Positions 14,431-23,355 of a stretch of DNA of 33,169 bases are shown piece after piece. Numbering within the stretch: position 1 is the stretch's first letter; each line of letters begins with the position of its first letter. The position numbers were made by a program, and so were the translations under genes. The notes below the pieces were generated by a model. It ran no database searches. It was given only the letters and a program-made list of their open reading frames with translations, and was not told the origin of the DNA. The DNA is from Deltaproteobacteria bacterium (GTDB taxonomy: Bacteria > Desulfobacterota > Dissulfuribacteria > Dissulfuribacterales > QOAL01): NCBI GenBank assembly GCA_026995935.1, contig JALWNK010000071.1, positions 1 through 33,169 on the forward strand, in the 5' to 3' direction.

Positions 14431-14453
14431 GAAACGCTGGCTGTCCACGTTAT

Positions 14454-16796
14454 TTACTGGAAGGACGAAACCTTGAATTTTCTGATGATTTTTTCCACCT
14501 GTTTGGCCTTTCTCTGAAGGGCCTCCATAGATCCTAGGGCCTTCTCGGCACCCTGGGCATTTTGAAGCGCAACAGATGCCACCATATCCATGAGCTTTTG
14601 AAGTGACGCACTCCTCTCCTTCTGCTTGGATGTACGCCCTGTAATTTCGTTTGAATTCAACACCACCTTGTCCACTGTCTCCACAGCTGTCCTAGTGGTA
14701 AGGGTCGTGGAATTTGCAATGGAACTGATATCATCACTAAGCTTTTCAAGCTCAGCAATGGCCTGTTCGGCAAGCTTTCTCCTTTCGGCCTGTTTGTTCG
14801 TCATATCAACTATTGCCCCTGACCGCACCTTGAGGCTGTCCATGGAAGAAAGGAGTTTTTGAATGGACTGTGTCTGCCTTCCAGAAATGGCAGCAATACC
14901 CATGGTCACCTTACTGCTGTTTTCCACCGTGTTCAGAAGCTCTGAAAGGGTCCTTTCACTCTCAGCCGCAAGCTTTAATCCCTTTACCACACTTTCACGG
15001 CTCCCCTGAATAAGGCTTTCGATTTCCTTGGTTGATTCGCTGGTACGATCGGCAAGTTTCCTGATTTCGTCAGCAACCACGGCAAAACCTCTTCCGTGCT
15101 GGCCTGCCCTCGCCGCCTCAATGGCGGCATTAAGAGCAAGAAGGTTTGTCTGTTCAGCAATGTCAGAGATGAGGTCAACAATCTCCCTGACCTGTTCGGA
15201 ACTTCTGGCAATCTCTTGCATACCCCTGACCGTCTCAGCTATTGCTGCACGGCCCTTCTGGGCGCTATCCAGGGTATGCCTGGCCTGGGCAGCGGCATTG
15301 TTTGCCTCGTGAGCCATTTCCTCCAACTCCGCTGCCATGTTGTTAAGGGCCTTTGCTGTCTGTTCGGCAGCTTCCGACTGCCTTATTGCCTTTTCCTGGA
15401 CTTTCTTTGCAGTGGCGCCCATGGCGGCAACTGTTTGCGCAACACCTTCCGCCCCCTCCTTGTTCTGTGCGGAAACCTCAGTAATTTTGGCATTTGTCTT
15501 TGCCATTTCCTCAATCACCTGGGCAGCCTCCCTTGCAAGCCTTGCTGAGGATTCAGCGTGAAAGGCGACCTCCTGGGCAGTTTGCCCCATGAGCGCAACC
15601 TTCTGACGCACTTCGTCAGCCCTCTTTGCCTGCTGTGTGGCGTTTTCAGTGATTCTCTTTGCGACTTCAAAAACTTCGGAGCTTGCCTCGCTAAACTCGC
15701 CAGTGGTTTGAATAACGTCCTTGAATGCCTCCTGCAAACGGGCCAGGAACTTGTTTACAGACTCCGCCATCTCACCAACTTCGTCTCTACTGGTAACTTT
15801 TAATCTGCGGGTAATGTCCATGTTTCTCGCTGTTGTATTCAGGAACTTGGCAGCATCAACAATTGGCCGCACCACGTCCCTGTTGAGAAAATAGGCCAGA
15901 AGAAGGAGCATGAGAAATACAAGGCCATTTGCGATAATGGTTGGCTGTAAAAGTTCCTTCATGGATGAAAAGAGGGCATCCTCAACAACAAAGGATACGG
16001 CAAAAGCCTCCTTCCCGGTAAGGCGTTTCCAGACATCAACCTTCTTTGCGGCAAGAGCCATGTTGCCATCTTGAGCCTTTACAAGGGCACTCCCGGAAAC
16101 AGTACTGCGCAATCCAGAAAGTACCCAGGAAGGCGCCTTTAAACCTATTCTCCCCCTGTCAGGGGTCATCACAACGGTTCCGTCGCTGTTTACAAATAGG
16201 AAACCAGCCCCATGTTGCCACTTTTTTAGATGTGCGATCAGGGAATCAGGACTAATGGAGGCCACGAGATAGGCCCATTGTCCAGAGGCCAGTTTTATTC
16301 CCCTTACAAGGAGGTAGACTTTATTTCCTGGGCCAAAGGGGTTGTTTACAGGCCCTGCAAGGGCAGGACCAGTTCTCAGATAGGAATTGGGGGACTTGAA
16401 ACGCCTTCCAATCAACTTGGATTTGCTGGCAGAAATAATGGTACCACTTTTGATAATAGCAATGGTATTGTAATAAGAGTATTTTGAAACCATCTTGGTA
16501 AGAAGGCTGTTGGCTCCGGAAAAACCGTTTCCTTCCTTAGCTGAAGACCTGATGGTGTCCAGGGATGCCAGGGTTTCCATATCATTTAACCTGTTTTCCC
16601 AGTAACTGTTGAAGGATTCTGCAAGCCCCATTGAGACGAGCTCCAACTGCTTCGCCCCGTCCTGTTTCAGCAGATTATGGATTGCATAAAAGTGATAGGC
16701 CTGCGTTACAAGGGCTACAAGGCCGGTCAAAAATATCAGGAATAAAACCTTGTTCTGTATCTTCATATTTTTGAAATTTACTAAATGGCCTATCAT
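14454..16796 (-). CDS. Methyl-accepting chemotaxis protein with large periplasmic sensor
   Basis: This 780-residue inner-membrane receptor has a first membrane helix at about 16-38 and a periplasmic sensor of some 245 residues. The sensor looks like a double-Cache domain ([51 protein letters not shown]). A second helix follows at about 285-304, then a HAMP linker (305-360), a long coiled coil and the signalling tip around 537-590 with the family core [20 protein letters not shown]. The C-terminus ends in SSFQ with no CheR/CheB-binding pentapeptide. The ligand is unknown; Cache sensors often bind small organic acids or amino acids. ATGA overlap with cheW and AGGAGG before the ATG show tight coupling to that gene. 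Confidence 0.95.
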   Translation of the reverse strand: MIGHLVNFKNMKIQNKVLFLIFLTGLVALVTQAYHFYAIHNLLKQDGAKQLELVSMGLAESFNSYWENRLNDMETLASLDTIRSSAKEGNGFSGANSLLTKMVSKYSYYNTIAIIKSGTIISASKSKLIGRRFKSPNSYLRTGPALAGPVNNPFGPGNKVYLLVRGIKLASGQWAYLVASISPDSLIAHLKKWQHGAGFLFVNSDGTVVMTPDRGRIGLKAPSWVLSGLRSTVSGSALVKAQDGNMALAAKKVDVWKRLTGKEAFAVSFVVEDALFSSMKELLQPTIIANGLVFLMLLLLAYFLNRDVVRPIVDAAKFLNTTARNMDITRRLKVTSRDEVGEMAESVNKFLARLQEAFKDVIQTTGEFSEASSEVFEVAKRITENATQQAKRADEVRQKVALMGQTAQEVAFHAESSARLAREAAQVIEEMAKTNAKITEVSAQNKEGAEGVAQTVAAMGATAKKVQEKAIRQSEAAEQTAKALNNMAAELEEMAHEANNAAAQARHTLDSAQKGRAAIAETVRGMQEIARSSEQVREIVDLISDIAEQTNLLALNAAIEAARAGQHGRGFAVVADEIRKLADRTSESTKEIESLIQGSRESVVKGLKLAAESERTLSELLNTVENSSKVTMGIAAISGRQTQSIQKLLSSMDSLKVRSGAIVDMTNKQAERRKLAEQAIAELEKLSDDISSIANSTTLTTRTAVETVDKVVLNSNEITGRTSKQKERSASLQKLMDMVASVALQNAQGAEKALGSMEALQRKAKQVEKIIRKFKVSSFQ

Positions 16797-17323
16797 TGAA
16801 TTCCTCCTGCCTCTGAAGAAACTTCTTTCTTTTTACTTTGTTCATACAGGCTGTCCATAGCCTGAGTCTTAACGGACTCTATCGCCAGCTTGGCATCCAC
16901 CATGGGGGTTAAACCGGACTCAGAAAGATACACCCTGCAGGAAACGATCTCCCGCAAGGCCGTATCGTCAATTTCTGATCCAACATCAAAGGCATGTATA
17001 TCCTCGATGGAGCAAACCTGAGAAACCTTTAACCCCACATTTCCCTCATCGGACTTGAGTATCACCACGGTTTCCTTGTACCTGGAACGGGATCGTCTTG
17101 TGACAGGGGGGGTATCATTCCAGAAATTGAGGACCGGAACCACCTCGCCCCTGACATTAATGACGCCAGCCACCTTGTTCAGGGAATTGGGAAGCCCTGT
17201 GATTTGGGGGGAGCGGACGATCTCCTTCACCTTTGAAAGTTCACAGGCCCATTTCTTTCCCCCTGCCTCGAAAACAAGCGCCTTTCCAAGGCTAGGGGCC
17301 TCTTTCTTTTTGTCTGTACCCAA
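16793..17323 (-). CDS. cheW: CheW-like chemotaxis coupling protein
   Basis: The protein links chemoreceptors to the CheA kinase. The start is a TTG at 17323, with AGGAG at 17331-17335 seven bases before it; the frame is open further to a TTG at 17377, but that lies upstream of the predicted transcription start. From 17323 the product has 176 residues. The CheW fold is visible in [37 protein letters not shown] and [16 protein letters not shown] 30-residue charged C-terminal tail after the fold ([16 protein letters not shown]) is longer than in many CheW proteins. Its last four bases overlap the receptor ATG, so this looks like a dedicated coupler for that receptor. Confidence 0.9.
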   Translation of the reverse strand: MGTDKKKEAPSLGKALVFEAGGKKWACELSKVKEIVRSPQITGLPNSLNKVAGVINVRGEVVPVLNFWNDTPPVTRRSRSRYKETVVILKSDEGNVGLKVSQVCSIEDIHAFDVGSEIDDTALREIVSCRVYLSESGLTPMVDAKLAIESVKTQAMDSLYEQSKKKEVSSEAGGIQ

Positions 17324-17365
17324 TGATATTCTCCTGGAATCTAAATAAAAAATTTCCTTTTTTAC

Positions 17366-17392
17366 TTTTCGGTACAAAAAAAAAGAACTTAA
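17366..17392 (-). promoter_or_regulatory. Candidate sigma-28 (FliA) promoter of cheW-MCP
   Basis: On the minus strand TTAAGTTC (17392-17385) and ACCGAAAA (17373-17366) are exactly 11 bases apart. Compared with the sigma-28 consensus TAAAGTTT-N11-GCCGATAA each box matches six of eight positions. Transcription would begin near 17359, which supports the TTG start at 17323. Confidence 0.55.
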
Positions 17393-17491
17393 ACGGACTG
17401 GTGGAGAATCAAATAAGCAGGCCCATATCTGTGCTTTCTGAAAATTCCGGTGATATTAAAAGGACTCTTACTCAAAAATCGTAAAGATTCG

Positions 17492-17513
17492 TTCACCCTG
17501 ATATATTGGTGAA
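17492..17513. repeat. 6-base inverted repeat in the cheW-thpR gap
   Basis: TTCACC and GGTGAA flank 10 bases. It could be a factor-binding site or a weak stem after thpR, but no T-tract follows. The rest of the approximately 150-base gap (17393-17545) holds nothing else that I can identify. Confidence 0.3.
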
Positions 17514-17545
17514 GGTCAAAAGGGAGCGTTAACTTGTCTCATTGC

Positions 17546-18112
17546 CTATCTTTCCGATAATTGGAAAGTTGAAAGCACCTTGTAGATGGGCCCTGATGGC
17601 TTAAGTATGCTTTGATACAGGTTTACAGCGTTAATACTTGACCTGATGGGGGGGACCTCGGACTTCAAAAAATCATTGATGTCAAGCATGAATCCCCTTC
17701 TGGCCTTAATCCTGCCAACGGTAACATGGGGTACAAAACCCTTTTTTTCAGGCTCAAATCCAAGGGGTTCCAGTGCTGTCTCCAAGCTGTTTTGTAACTG
17801 CTTAAGTTTACCTGTTTCTCCCTTAAGGCCAATCCACAAGACCCTGGGGAATCTCGGATTGGGGAATACCCCTGGACTTGAAAGCTCTAACTCAAAAGGG
17901 ACATGGGAGGAGGCCGCAACAGAAACATTTTTTTCTATTTTGGCCACAAGGGACTCCTTCACCTCGCCAAGGAATTTTAAGGTAAGATGGCAGTTTTCAG
18001 GGCGAACCCACCTCACCTGCTTCCTGTATTGGGTGTGCCACGTTTTTACAGAGGCTGCCAGAAAGTCGTGGGTCTCAGTGGACAGGTTTATAGCCAGGAA
18101 GCAACGAACCAT
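17546..18112 (-). CDS. thpR: RNA 2',3'-cyclic phosphodiesterase (2H phosphoesterase)
   Basis: This 188-residue cytoplasmic 2H-superfamily protein opens 2',3'-cyclic phosphate RNA ends and was formerly called 2'-5' RNA ligase (LigT). The two catalytic H-x-T/S-x motifs are HLTL (about 42-45) in ENCHLTLKFLG and HVTV near 129-132 in VPHVTVGR, with the usual spacing. The start VRCFLAIN is typical. It begins inside the last 38 bases of cinA, an unusually long overlap that keeps both genes in one transcript and links their translation. It is the last gene of the long run beginning at 27222, and no clear terminator follows. Confidence 0.9.
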   Translation of the reverse strand: MVRCFLAINLSTETHDFLAASVKTWHTQYRKQVRWVRPENCHLTLKFLGEVKESLVAKIEKNVSVAASSHVPFELELSSPGVFPNPRFPRVLWIGLKGETGKLKQLQNSLETALEPLGFEPEKKGFVPHVTVGRIKARRGFMLDINDFLKSEVPPIRSSINAVNLYQSILKPSGPIYKVLSTFQLSER

Positions 18113-19349
18113 ATTTCAGATATCTTCTCAGCCAATCAAGGGCGGTCTCAACCGTGAGTCTTCTAACCTCGTTCCTGTCACCTGGGAAGAGAAAGCGGTG
18201 AACAAGGTTATTATCATCCACTGATATGGAGATATAGACTGTACCCACAGGTTTTTCTGGAGTGCCGCCACCAGGGCCTGCTATACCAGTGATGGCAATG
18301 GCAGCCTGACACCCAGACCTGGCTCTTGCCCCGGTTACCATCTCAAGGGCCGTCTGGCTGCTCACGGCACCGTGGGCAGCCAAGGTGGCCTTTGAAACGC
18401 CCAGGAGCTCCATTTTGGCACGGTTGCTGTATGTCACCATGGACCTGTCAAACCACTCAGAACTTCCAGCCACAGAGGTAAGTGTTCCGCCAAGAAGGCC
18501 TCCGGTGCAGGATTCGGCTGCTGCAAGCATGTAGCCCTTAAGCTTTAAGAGCTCCCCAAGGGTGGCTGCCAGGCTCCCCTGTTCGTCTTCAGCAACTATA
18601 AAGTGTTCAAACTCATTTCTAATGGCAGAAGAGGCATAATCAAGGAGACGTTTTGCCTCCTCTTGAGAGTCCTCGATTACGGTTATGCTTACGTGGACCT
18701 CAGGAAAGACGGGATAGTAGCCAAGCTTTACCCGGCTGTTGGAAACCCCCATTTCTTCCAAGCGGGTATTTATCTCTATCTCAGGAAGACCAAAGAGCTT
18801 GAACACCTTCTGGAGGACATAGGGGCGATCCTTGTCCAGATCGTTCAGCCTTGGAAGAACCCTTTTTACCAAATGTTCCCTGAGCTGCTCTGGAACACCT
18901 GGCAGGAAAAAGAGATGGACGTCATGGTAAAGGAGTTCATAGCCTGCTGCGTGGCCTTCTGGATTGAGCACCCTGGCGCCCTGCGGGAGCATGGTGAGCT
19001 TACGCCTGAATTGATCCGGGGTGGTCTCACCAAGATGCTCCTCCATCTCCCTTATCTGTTTTTCGATCTGGTGATTTTTTTCCAGGGGCAGCCCCAGGGC
19101 CATGGAGACGGATTCATTGGTTATGTCATCAGATGTGGGGCCAAGCCCGCCGCTTATTATTACAAACTGGTTCCTTTTGATTGCGTCAAGCAGCGCATCC
19201 TTGATTATTTCTGGCTCATCTCCAATCACGGTTATGCGCCTTACAGTGTGGCCTGCTGAGAAAAGGCGCGATGCCACAAAGCTGCTGGTGGTGTTTACCA
19301 CCCTTCCAGAAATGAGCTCATCTCCAATGGCAATGATCTCTCCAATCAT
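18075..19349 (-). CDS. cinA: CinA-type protein: competence/damage domain plus NMN amidohydrolase domain
   Basis: The 424-residue protein is a complete two-domain CinA. The N-terminal COG1058 domain (MoaB/MogA fold; GEIIAIGDELISG, IISGGLGPTSDD) has ADP-ribose pyrophosphatase activity in studied relatives. The C-terminal domain (about 255-415; LAAAESCTGGLLGGTL, AITGIAGPGGGTPEKPVGTV) is the PncC-like nicotinamide mononucleotide deamidase. Together they recycle pyridine nucleotide by-products, which fits the presence of nadB in the same gene run. Its ATG overlaps the pgpA stop by 4 bases, and its 3' end overlaps thpR. Nothing appears to be missing from either active site. Confidence 0.94.
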   Translation of the reverse strand: MIGEIIAIGDELISGRVVNTTSSFVASRLFSAGHTVRRITVIGDEPEIIKDALLDAIKRNQFVIISGGLGPTSDDITNESVSMALGLPLEKNHQIEKQIREMEEHLGETTPDQFRRKLTMLPQGARVLNPEGHAAGYELLYHDVHLFFLPGVPEQLREHLVKRVLPRLNDLDKDRPYVLQKVFKLFGLPEIEINTRLEEMGVSNSRVKLGYYPVFPEVHVSITVIEDSQEEAKRLLDYASSAIRNEFEHFIVAEDEQGSLAATLGELLKLKGYMLAAAESCTGGLLGGTLTSVAGSSEWFDRSMVTYSNRAKMELLGVSKATLAAHGAVSSQTALEMVTGARARSGCQAAIAITGIAGPGGGTPEKPVGTVYISISVDDNNLVHRFLFPGDRNEVRRLTVETALDWLRRYLKYGSLLPGYKPVH

Positions 19350-19816
19350 GACAAAATGAGCCTCCCGACCCTGAAAAGGATGTTTGCAAGAACACCTGCC
19401 ATGACGTCATCCATGACAATGCCAGCTCCTCCCCTAAATATCTCCTCCATCTGTTTTACAGGAAAAGGTTTGTAGATGTCAAACAGACGAAAGAGGACGA
19501 ACTGCACCAAAATCACCGTCATGGAACCAGGAAGAAGCCAAAGGGCCACGGTCATGCCGATTATTTCATCTATGACAACTATCTGGGGGTCCTTAAGGCC
19601 AAGCCCCTTTTCGGTAACGTGGGCACATGCGCAAGAAAAGACTGTCAGGAACAAGAGGATGAGGAAGGAACCCCCTGTGCTCTGCATCTGATTGATTGCC
19701 ATTCCAAGTGGAATGCCCAGGATTGCACCGGCGGTTCCTGGTGCCTTGGGAATAAAACCCACCCCGAAACCAGTTGCGAAAAACCTGCAAGTCCTTTCAA
19801 AAAGGTCCCTAGTCAT
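19346..19816 (-). CDS. pgpA: Phosphatidylglycerophosphatase A
   Basis: This integral membrane enzyme removes phosphate from phosphatidylglycerophosphate to give phosphatidylglycerol. The ATG at 19816 is preferred: it gives 156 residues starting MTRDLFERTCRFFATGFGVG, the usual PgpA opening. It also overlaps the larC stop by 8 bases; the longer frame to 19873 would run deep into larC. Family marks are IPKAPGTAGAILGIPLG (first loop), VIDEIIGM and the final RLFDIYKPFPVKQMEE with GIVMDDVMAGV, where acidic residues hold Mg2+. Three to four hydrophobic helices are visible. Gene order pgpA-cinA is common in proteobacteria. Confidence 0.93.
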   Translation of the reverse strand: MTRDLFERTCRFFATGFGVGFIPKAPGTAGAILGIPLGMAINQMQSTGGSFLILLFLTVFSCACAHVTEKGLGLKDPQIVVIDEIIGMTVALWLLPGSMTVILVQFVLFRLFDIYKPFPVKQMEEIFRGGAGIVMDDVMAGVLANILFRVGRLILS

Positions 19817-21005
19817 CTTGTTCCCCGTCTCCCCCTCTGGCCTCTTTGCTGCAAATAACCTCTTTGTAAACATCCCTTATGGGCACGTCAAAGCCTTCGG
19901 AGATGGCCCTGCACTCCTCAAACTCCGGAATTATCTCTTTTTTGCCGTCTGGCCTTATGACTGCCTTTGCCTTTATATCCCCCCATCTTGTAGAGACGGT
20001 CACCTCATGCCTTGGCAGAATAACCCTCCTGCTCCTTCTAGTGCGAAGGCCAAGGGATGTGGTATGTGAGAGGACAAAATCAATCAGCTCATGGTATTTT
20101 TCAGGGCGAAGGATAATGGAAATCTCAAAGCCGGGTCTGTTTTTCTTCATAAACACAGGTGTTATCCAGGCATCCAGGGCCCCTTTTAAAAGGACCTCCT
20201 TCATGAAAAGGCCTGCGTGTTCCGGATTCATATCGTCTATTACCGCCTTTAGTTCCAGCACCTCATCAGAAAGGATATTTGGGCCGTTCTCCTGACCCAA
20301 AACGATTCTGAGCAGATTTGGGCGCCCCTTTAATTTCCATGAACCGGCTCCATAACCCGTTCTTTTCACCTTAAATGCAGGAAATTCTTCCCAGGAATCT
20401 GAAAGTTCAACTGCCAGAAGGGCGCCAGTAGGTGTCACAAGTTCCTTTTCCTCATCAACGAAGTACACTTCCCTTTCAGTCAAGATTTCAAGCACCGCTG
20501 GTGCTGGAAGGGGAAGACGGCCGTGTTGGCACTGGACAAAACCCCTTGATAAGGGCAAGGGGGAACAGATGAGCCTTTCAAGCCCAAGGGCCCTCTTTGC
20601 CGCAAAGGCGCCAGTAATGTCAATTATGGCATCCTCTGCCCCTGTTTCATGAAAGTGCACCTCATCCACAGAAACCCCGTGGATACGGGCCTCCACCTCT
20701 GCAAGCCTTTTAAAGGCTGCTGTTGCCTCATCCTTTACTTGCGGTTCAAGTCCAGAGGAAGAGATCAGCCGGGCTATCTCCGAAAACCCTCTCTTGGGCG
20801 GATTCGAGGACTTTTCTGTTATTTCCACCTTTACAGCAGAGATTCCCTGCCTCTTTACCCTCTTTACTGCTATTTTAACATCCTTTAGCTTCAAAAGACG
20901 TGGCAGTTCCTTAAGTTCCTGCTCCTCCCAGCCTGCATCAATAAAGGCGCCAAGAAGCATATCCCCGCTTATGCCTGAAAAACAGTCAAGATATCCGGTT
21001 TTCAC
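19809..21005 (-). CDS. larC: Nickel-insertion protein LarC (pincer cofactor synthesis)
   Basis: LarC is the CTP-dependent enzyme that inserts nickel into the pyridinium dithiocarboxylate scaffold of the nickel-pincer nucleotide cofactor, used by lactate racemase and related enzymes. The 398-residue protein shows the N-terminal signature DCFSGISGDMLLGA (about 7-20), the histidine-rich VDEVHFHETGAEDAI near 115 and a C-terminal LarC2 domain in the same frame. No frameshift is needed, unlike the case in lactobacilli. Translation starts with GTG at 21005, overlapping the upstream TAG by one base, behind AAGGTGA. LarB and LarE, normally required to make the scaffold, are not in the window. Confidence 0.92.
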   Translation of the reverse strand: MKTGYLDCFSGISGDMLLGAFIDAGWEEQELKELPRLLKLKDVKIAVKRVKRQGISAVKVEITEKSSNPPKRGFSEIARLISSSGLEPQVKDEATAAFKRLAEVEARIHGVSVDEVHFHETGAEDAIIDITGAFAAKRALGLERLICSPLPLSRGFVQCQHGRLPLPAPAVLEILTEREVYFVDEEKELVTPTGALLAVELSDSWEEFPAFKVKRTGYGAGSWKLKGRPNLLRIVLGQENGPNILSDEVLELKAVIDDMNPEHAGLFMKEVLLKGALDAWITPVFMKKNRPGFEISIILRPEKYHELIDFVLSHTTSLGLRTRRSRRVILPRHEVTVSTRWGDIKAKAVIRPDGKKEIIPEFEECRAISEGFDVPIRDVYKEVICSKEARGGDGEQDD

Positions 21006-21703
21006 TAAAGGTCACCTTCTGTCTTGGACTCAACCCATGCGTATATCCTTTCCCTGTAGTACCAGGCAGGGGCAGCAACCAGCAGCGTGATCAGCAAAAT
21101 GGATATAAAGCCTGCCCAGTTGCCATTATAGATCTCTGCACCCTGCCAGCTGAGCATTAGGGTCCCGGGTATGCGCCCAACTGTTGATATGAACAAGAAT
21201 ATCTGCCAGGGCATCCTGGTAAGCCCGAGGAAGTAGCAGAGAAAATCCTTTGGAAAGCCCGGGAAGACATAAAGGAAAAAACAGATGAAGATTCCCTGGT
21301 GTTCAAGAAGCCCTTCAAGCTTCCAGTACCAATCGGACTTTTGCAGCCAGGGCTCTATAATACGGCGGAATCGGCGGGAAATGGAAAAGGCCATGATGGA
21401 GCCCAGGCCAAGGCCTATAGTGGAATAGAGGAGTCCAAGCCACTTTCCGAAGATAAAGCCTCCAACCACCCCCGTGGCCTCACCTGGAATGGGAGACAAC
21501 ACAACCTGAAGGGCCTGAAGAAGAATGAAACCAACCGGGCCAAAGGGACCTAGGGATAACACAAAGTCCCTGATGGCCTCCCTCTTTTCAAGAAGGGCCA
21601 GACACCAGTCCCAAATTCCGTGGAGTCTTGGACCGAAGACCAGAAAAATGAATGCAACCAGTAAAAGGATTCCGGTAAGGATCAAAAAATGTCCGTTTTT
21701 CAT
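21005..21703 (-). CDS. TVP38/TMEM64 (VTT-domain) membrane protein
   Basis: The 232-residue inner-membrane protein belongs to the VTT/DedA-like class. It has a first helix at about 7-25, the family glycine motif in GEATGVVGGFIFGKWLGLLY, then GLGLGSIMAFSISRRF. The conserved second half follows (FLYVFPGFPKDFLCYFLGLT, PWQIFLF, RIPGTLMLS). Members of this superfamily are thought to move or scramble lipids across membranes or to support membrane potential; the substrate of bacterial TVP38 homologues is not fixed. Its stop overlaps the larC start by one base. No strong RBS is visible before its ATG. Its neighbour pgpA suggests a membrane-lipid link, as inference only. Confidence 0.88.
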   Translation of the reverse strand: MKNGHFLILTGILLLVAFIFLVFGPRLHGIWDWCLALLEKREAIRDFVLSLGPFGPVGFILLQALQVVLSPIPGEATGVVGGFIFGKWLGLLYSTIGLGLGSIMAFSISRRFRRIIEPWLQKSDWYWKLEGLLEHQGIFICFFLYVFPGFPKDFLCYFLGLTRMPWQIFLFISTVGRIPGTLMLSWQGAEIYNGNWAGFISILLITLLVAAPAWYYRERIYAWVESKTEGDL

Positions 21704-21737
21704 TGGGAATGCAGTCTATTTCAGGCAGGACCTTGAA

Positions 21738-23354
21738 TCAACTTCTTTGAAGCAGGGTGTCGCGGCGCCAGTTCCAGTCGTCCTTTTCCGGATGGTCAAT
21801 TATGAAATGGCCACCCCTGCTTTCCCTTCGCATGGAGGCAGCCTCTATTATAAGGCCTGCCGTCATGGCAAGGTTTCTGAGCTCCAGGAAATCCCTGGTT
21901 ATGATGTAATCCCAGTAGTGCTGATTTATCTCTTCAAGGATGGGTTTGAGCCTCTGGGCCGCAAGCCTGAGCCTTTTGGAGCTCCTTACAATGCCCACAT
22001 AGTTCCACATTAGACGCCTGATGACGTCCCAGTTGTGGCTTATGAGCACTGCCTCTTCCATGTCCACTGCCCCTCCCGTATCCCACGGGGGCACCTGAAC
22101 CGAGGGATGGACCTTCAGCTCCTCGTGGAGCTCAAGGGCGCGTTTAGCCGCCCTGTAACCCATCACAAGCCCTTCCAAAAGAGAATTTGAAGCCAGCCTG
22201 TTTGCGCCGTGAAAGCCCGTACAGGCCGTCTCTCCAAGGGCAAAGAGGCCTGGAAGGTCCGTCTGCCCCCATACATCCGTAACGACACCGCCGCACATAT
22301 AGTGGGCGGCAGGCACAACGGGAATGGGCTCCTTGGTGATATCAATCCCGAATTTCAGGCATGTCTTGTATATGTTTGGAAATCGGTTTTTTATGAAATC
22401 TGCAGGCCTGTGGCTTATGTCCAAATAGACGCATTCCTTGCCCGTTTTCTTAAGCTCTGCATCTATGGCCCTGGCAACAACGTCCCTTCCGGCAAGCTCA
22501 CGCCTTACAGGGTCGTACTTTTCCATGAAGGGCCTGCCCTGCCAGTCTATGAGCCTTGCGCCCTCTCCCCTCAAGGCCTCTGATATGAGAAAATTTTTCG
22601 CCTTGGAATGGTATAGAATGGTGGGGTGAAACTGGACAAACTCAAGGTTTGCAATACGAACCCCTGCCCTGTACGAAATGGCTATCCCGTCTCCCGTGGC
22701 CACATCTGGATTGCTTGTGTATAGATAGACCTTTCCTGCCCCCCCTGTTGCCAGGAAGGTGATGTCAGCCAGGATGGCGTGTATCTTCCCAGTGGATGCA
22801 TCGAGGACATAGGCCCCAAGACACCTGTCTTGCGAGCAGGGACACCTGGCATCCTCTTGCGGACTGCTCTTTATCTTGCAGGTAGTAAGAAGATCCACCA
22901 CCACGAAGTCCTCGAGGATATCTATGTTGGGGTTTGAAGAAGCCTTATCCACCAGGGCCTTTTGTATCTCAAGACCTGTAAAATCGCCGCTGTGGGCAAC
23001 ACGGCGCCTGCTGTGCCCTCCCTCCTTGCCAAGGTCAAAGGAACCGTCCGGGCGCCTGGCAAACCTTACGCCCATCCTTTCGAGCTCCTTTATCCTTTCG
23101 GGGCCATCCCTTACTATGGCACGGACAACACCCTCGTGGCACAGGCCGTCGCCTGCAAGGATGGTATCATACTCGTGGAACACGAAATCATCGTCAGGGC
23201 CAAGGACCGATGCAATTCCCCCCTGGGCAAGCCTGGTGGCTGTGTCTGAACGGTTCTTCTTTGTAACAACAAGTACACTGCCCTTGCTGGCAAGGTTTAT
23301 GGCAAGGCTGAGACCGGCAATGCCGCTTCCAACCACCAGGAAATCCGTTTTCAT
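21738..23354 (-). CDS. nadB: L-aspartate oxidase
   Basis: NadB is the FAD enzyme that oxidises L-aspartate to iminoaspartate, the first step of bacterial NAD synthesis; under anaerobic conditions fumarate can be the electron acceptor. The 538-residue protein starts with the FAD-binding VVGSGIAGLSLAINLA. It shows RLAQGGIASVL, EGGHSRRRVAH, the substrate-loop FVQFHPTILY, the HYMCGGV segment and GETACTGFHGANRLASNSLLE, and ends with the helical C-domain. A stretch of cysteines near residues 165-180 (CKIKSSPQEDARCPCSQDRC) is an insertion not typical of all NadB. It lies one base after thyX. nadA and nadC are not in the window. Confidence 0.95.
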   Translation of the reverse strand: MKTDFLVVGSGIAGLSLAINLASKGSVLVVTKKNRSDTATRLAQGGIASVLGPDDDFVFHEYDTILAGDGLCHEGVVRAIVRDGPERIKELERMGVRFARRPDGSFDLGKEGGHSRRRVAHSGDFTGLEIQKALVDKASSNPNIDILEDFVVVDLLTTCKIKSSPQEDARCPCSQDRCLGAYVLDASTGKIHAILADITFLATGGAGKVYLYTSNPDVATGDGIAISYRAGVRIANLEFVQFHPTILYHSKAKNFLISEALRGEGARLIDWQGRPFMEKYDPVRRELAGRDVVARAIDAELKKTGKECVYLDISHRPADFIKNRFPNIYKTCLKFGIDITKEPIPVVPAAHYMCGGVVTDVWGQTDLPGLFALGETACTGFHGANRLASNSLLEGLVMGYRAAKRALELHEELKVHPSVQVPPWDTGGAVDMEEAVLISHNWDVIRRLMWNYVGIVRSSKRLRLAAQRLKPILEEINQHYWDYIITRDFLELRNLAMTAGLIIEAASMRRESRGGHFIIDHPEKDDWNWRRDTLLQRS

Positions 23355-23355
23355 G

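Noticed and set aside
17323-17377. Longer cheW starting at TTG 17377
   Set aside because: No RBS, and it overlaps the -10 box of the candidate sigma-28 promoter; the TTG at 17323 has a strong AGGAG.
17492-17513. Terminator after thpR
   Set aside because: The stem has a 10-base loop and no U-tract on either strand.
18603-19259. 218-codon plus-strand frame
   Set aside because: Antisense to cinA, whose protein is strongly family-like; no RBS or motif supports the shadow.
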